DNA from: Pseudodesulfovibrio pelocollis
Lineage (GTDB): Bacteria > Desulfobacterota > Desulfovibrionia > Desulfovibrionales > Desulfovibrionaceae
Assembly: GCF_030282845.1 (NCBI RefSeq)
Contig: NZ_JASTWE010000033.1
Span: 1 to 43,567, forward strand
Reading direction: 5' to 3'
DNA: 43,567 bases
Of this stretch, positions 43,229-43,567 are shown in pieces (position 1 is the first letter of the stretch; the number at the start of each line of letters is the position of its first letter). The notes beneath the pieces are model-generated. The model was not told the DNA's origin, ran no database searches, and worked only from the letters and a program-made list of their open reading frames with translations. A program made the translations under genes and the position numbers.

Positions 43229-43567
43229 CTATTCATGCAGCGCATCCACGAGTGCCTGCGCTTTTTTTGTGTACTCGTGGTCCGGGCCGAAAACCTTCGA
43301 GAAAGTGGCCAGGGCCGTCAGGGCCAGGGGTTTCGCCTCGGCAGGGTTGTTTTGGGCTGTATGGAAGAGCGCCAGATTGAGTTGGGTCATGGCTACATCG
43401 TAATGCTCCTTGCCGAAGACGCGCTCCTTGATATCCAGGGCTCTTTGAAAGAGCCCCTCTGCCTCGTCAAACCGCTGTTGTTGGTAGTAGAGGCCAGCGA
43501 GGTTGTTGCATGTGGCCGCCACCTCGTGGTGGTCCTTGCCGAGGACGCGCTCCTTGATATCTAGTGT
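43229..43567 (-). CDS. tetratricopeptide repeat protein (C-terminal part; 5' end outside window)
   Basis: 112 residues of the C-terminus are visible; the frame is open to the window edge. It contains kinesin-light-chain-type TPRs of 42 residues, recognisable by ALDIKERVFGKEH and NNLAGLYYQQQRFDEAE, ending in a degenerate last repeat. The nucleotide sequence of successive repeats is almost identical (43407-43438 and 43533-43564, 30 of 32 bases), so the array is young or homogenised. TPRs mediate protein-protein contacts; the rest of the protein, and thus the function, lies outside the window. Confidence 0.88.
   Translation of the reverse strand, partial: TLDIKERVLGKDHHEVAATCNNLAGLYYQQQRFDEAEGLFQRALDIKERVFGKEHYDVAMTQLNLALFHTAQNNPAEAKPLALTALATFSKVFGPDHEYTKKAQALVDALHE

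Noticed and set aside
43407-43564. Regularly spaced near-identical repeats that could suggest a CRISPR-like array
   Set aside because: The spacing is 126 bases (42 codons) in an open frame that encodes TPR motifs.

Overview
This is 43.6 kb of GC-rich, densely coded chromosome. The gene set suggests a Desulfovibrionales bacterium, perhaps close to Pseudodesulfovibrio or Desulfovibrio. The clues are a ferredoxin-dependent indolepyruvate oxidoreductase (anaerobic amino acid metabolism), a lipid A gene (lpxB), a DUF115/Maf-type motility glycosyltransferase behind a sigma-54 promoter, a CbpA/CbpM/ClpB cluster, and two gene fusions of a kind I associate with this order. The taxonomy is an inference; no rRNA or tRNA gene is visible. 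I list 38 protein-coding genes, two of them cut by the window ends.

Layout. 1-900: end of an ABC ATPase gene and a cold-shock protein. About 890-3000: a visibly AT-richer insert with one OLD-family ATPase/TOPRIM nuclease, a probable defence gene. 3.0-9.3 kb: three paralogous two-part glycosyltransferases in alternating orientation around a small SLOG-like protein. 9.4-14.1 kb (minus): an operon of a membrane-anchored TPR protein, iorA, iorB and a NifA-like sigma-54 activator. 14.4-18.1 kb: proA converging on a cysteine synthase fused to a degenerate cysteinyl-tRNA synthetase. 18.3-23.6 kb (plus): DUF115 glycosyltransferase, a small acidic protein, a PAP2 phosphatase, a GT39-type glycosyltransferase and a dual-BON lipoprotein. 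23.7-27.7 kb: a Gfo/Idh/MocA oxidoreductase divergent from lpxB, an MscS channel and a WaaE/KdtX-like glycosyltransferase. 27.8-29.9 kb: upp and a uracil permease. 30.1-32.6 kb: a pseudouridine synthase-CoaE fusion overlapping a rhomboid protease. 32.7-34.6 kb: a phosphoglycerate mutase-like enzyme and a second dual-BON protein. 34.8-38.8 kb: CbpA, CbpM and ClpB. 38.9-43.6 kb: a Bcr/CflA efflux pump, two small secreted proteins, a YheT-like hydrolase, an M29 aminopeptidase and a partial TPR protein.

How the genes fit together. Much of the window concerns the cell envelope: glycosyltransferases, lipid A, PAP2, BON proteins and MscS. Smaller modules cover uracil salvage, protein disaggregation, proline/cysteine synthesis and 2-oxoacid oxidation. 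The items most worth following up are the CysK/pseudo-CysRS fusion, the RluD/CoaE fusion, the lone OLD nuclease insert, the glycosyltransferase/SLOG cassette and the sigma-54 promoter at 18170. There is no CRISPR array, insertion sequence or phage structural gene. The only stretch over 300 bases without a gene is 14103-14429, which holds promoter-like sequence only.
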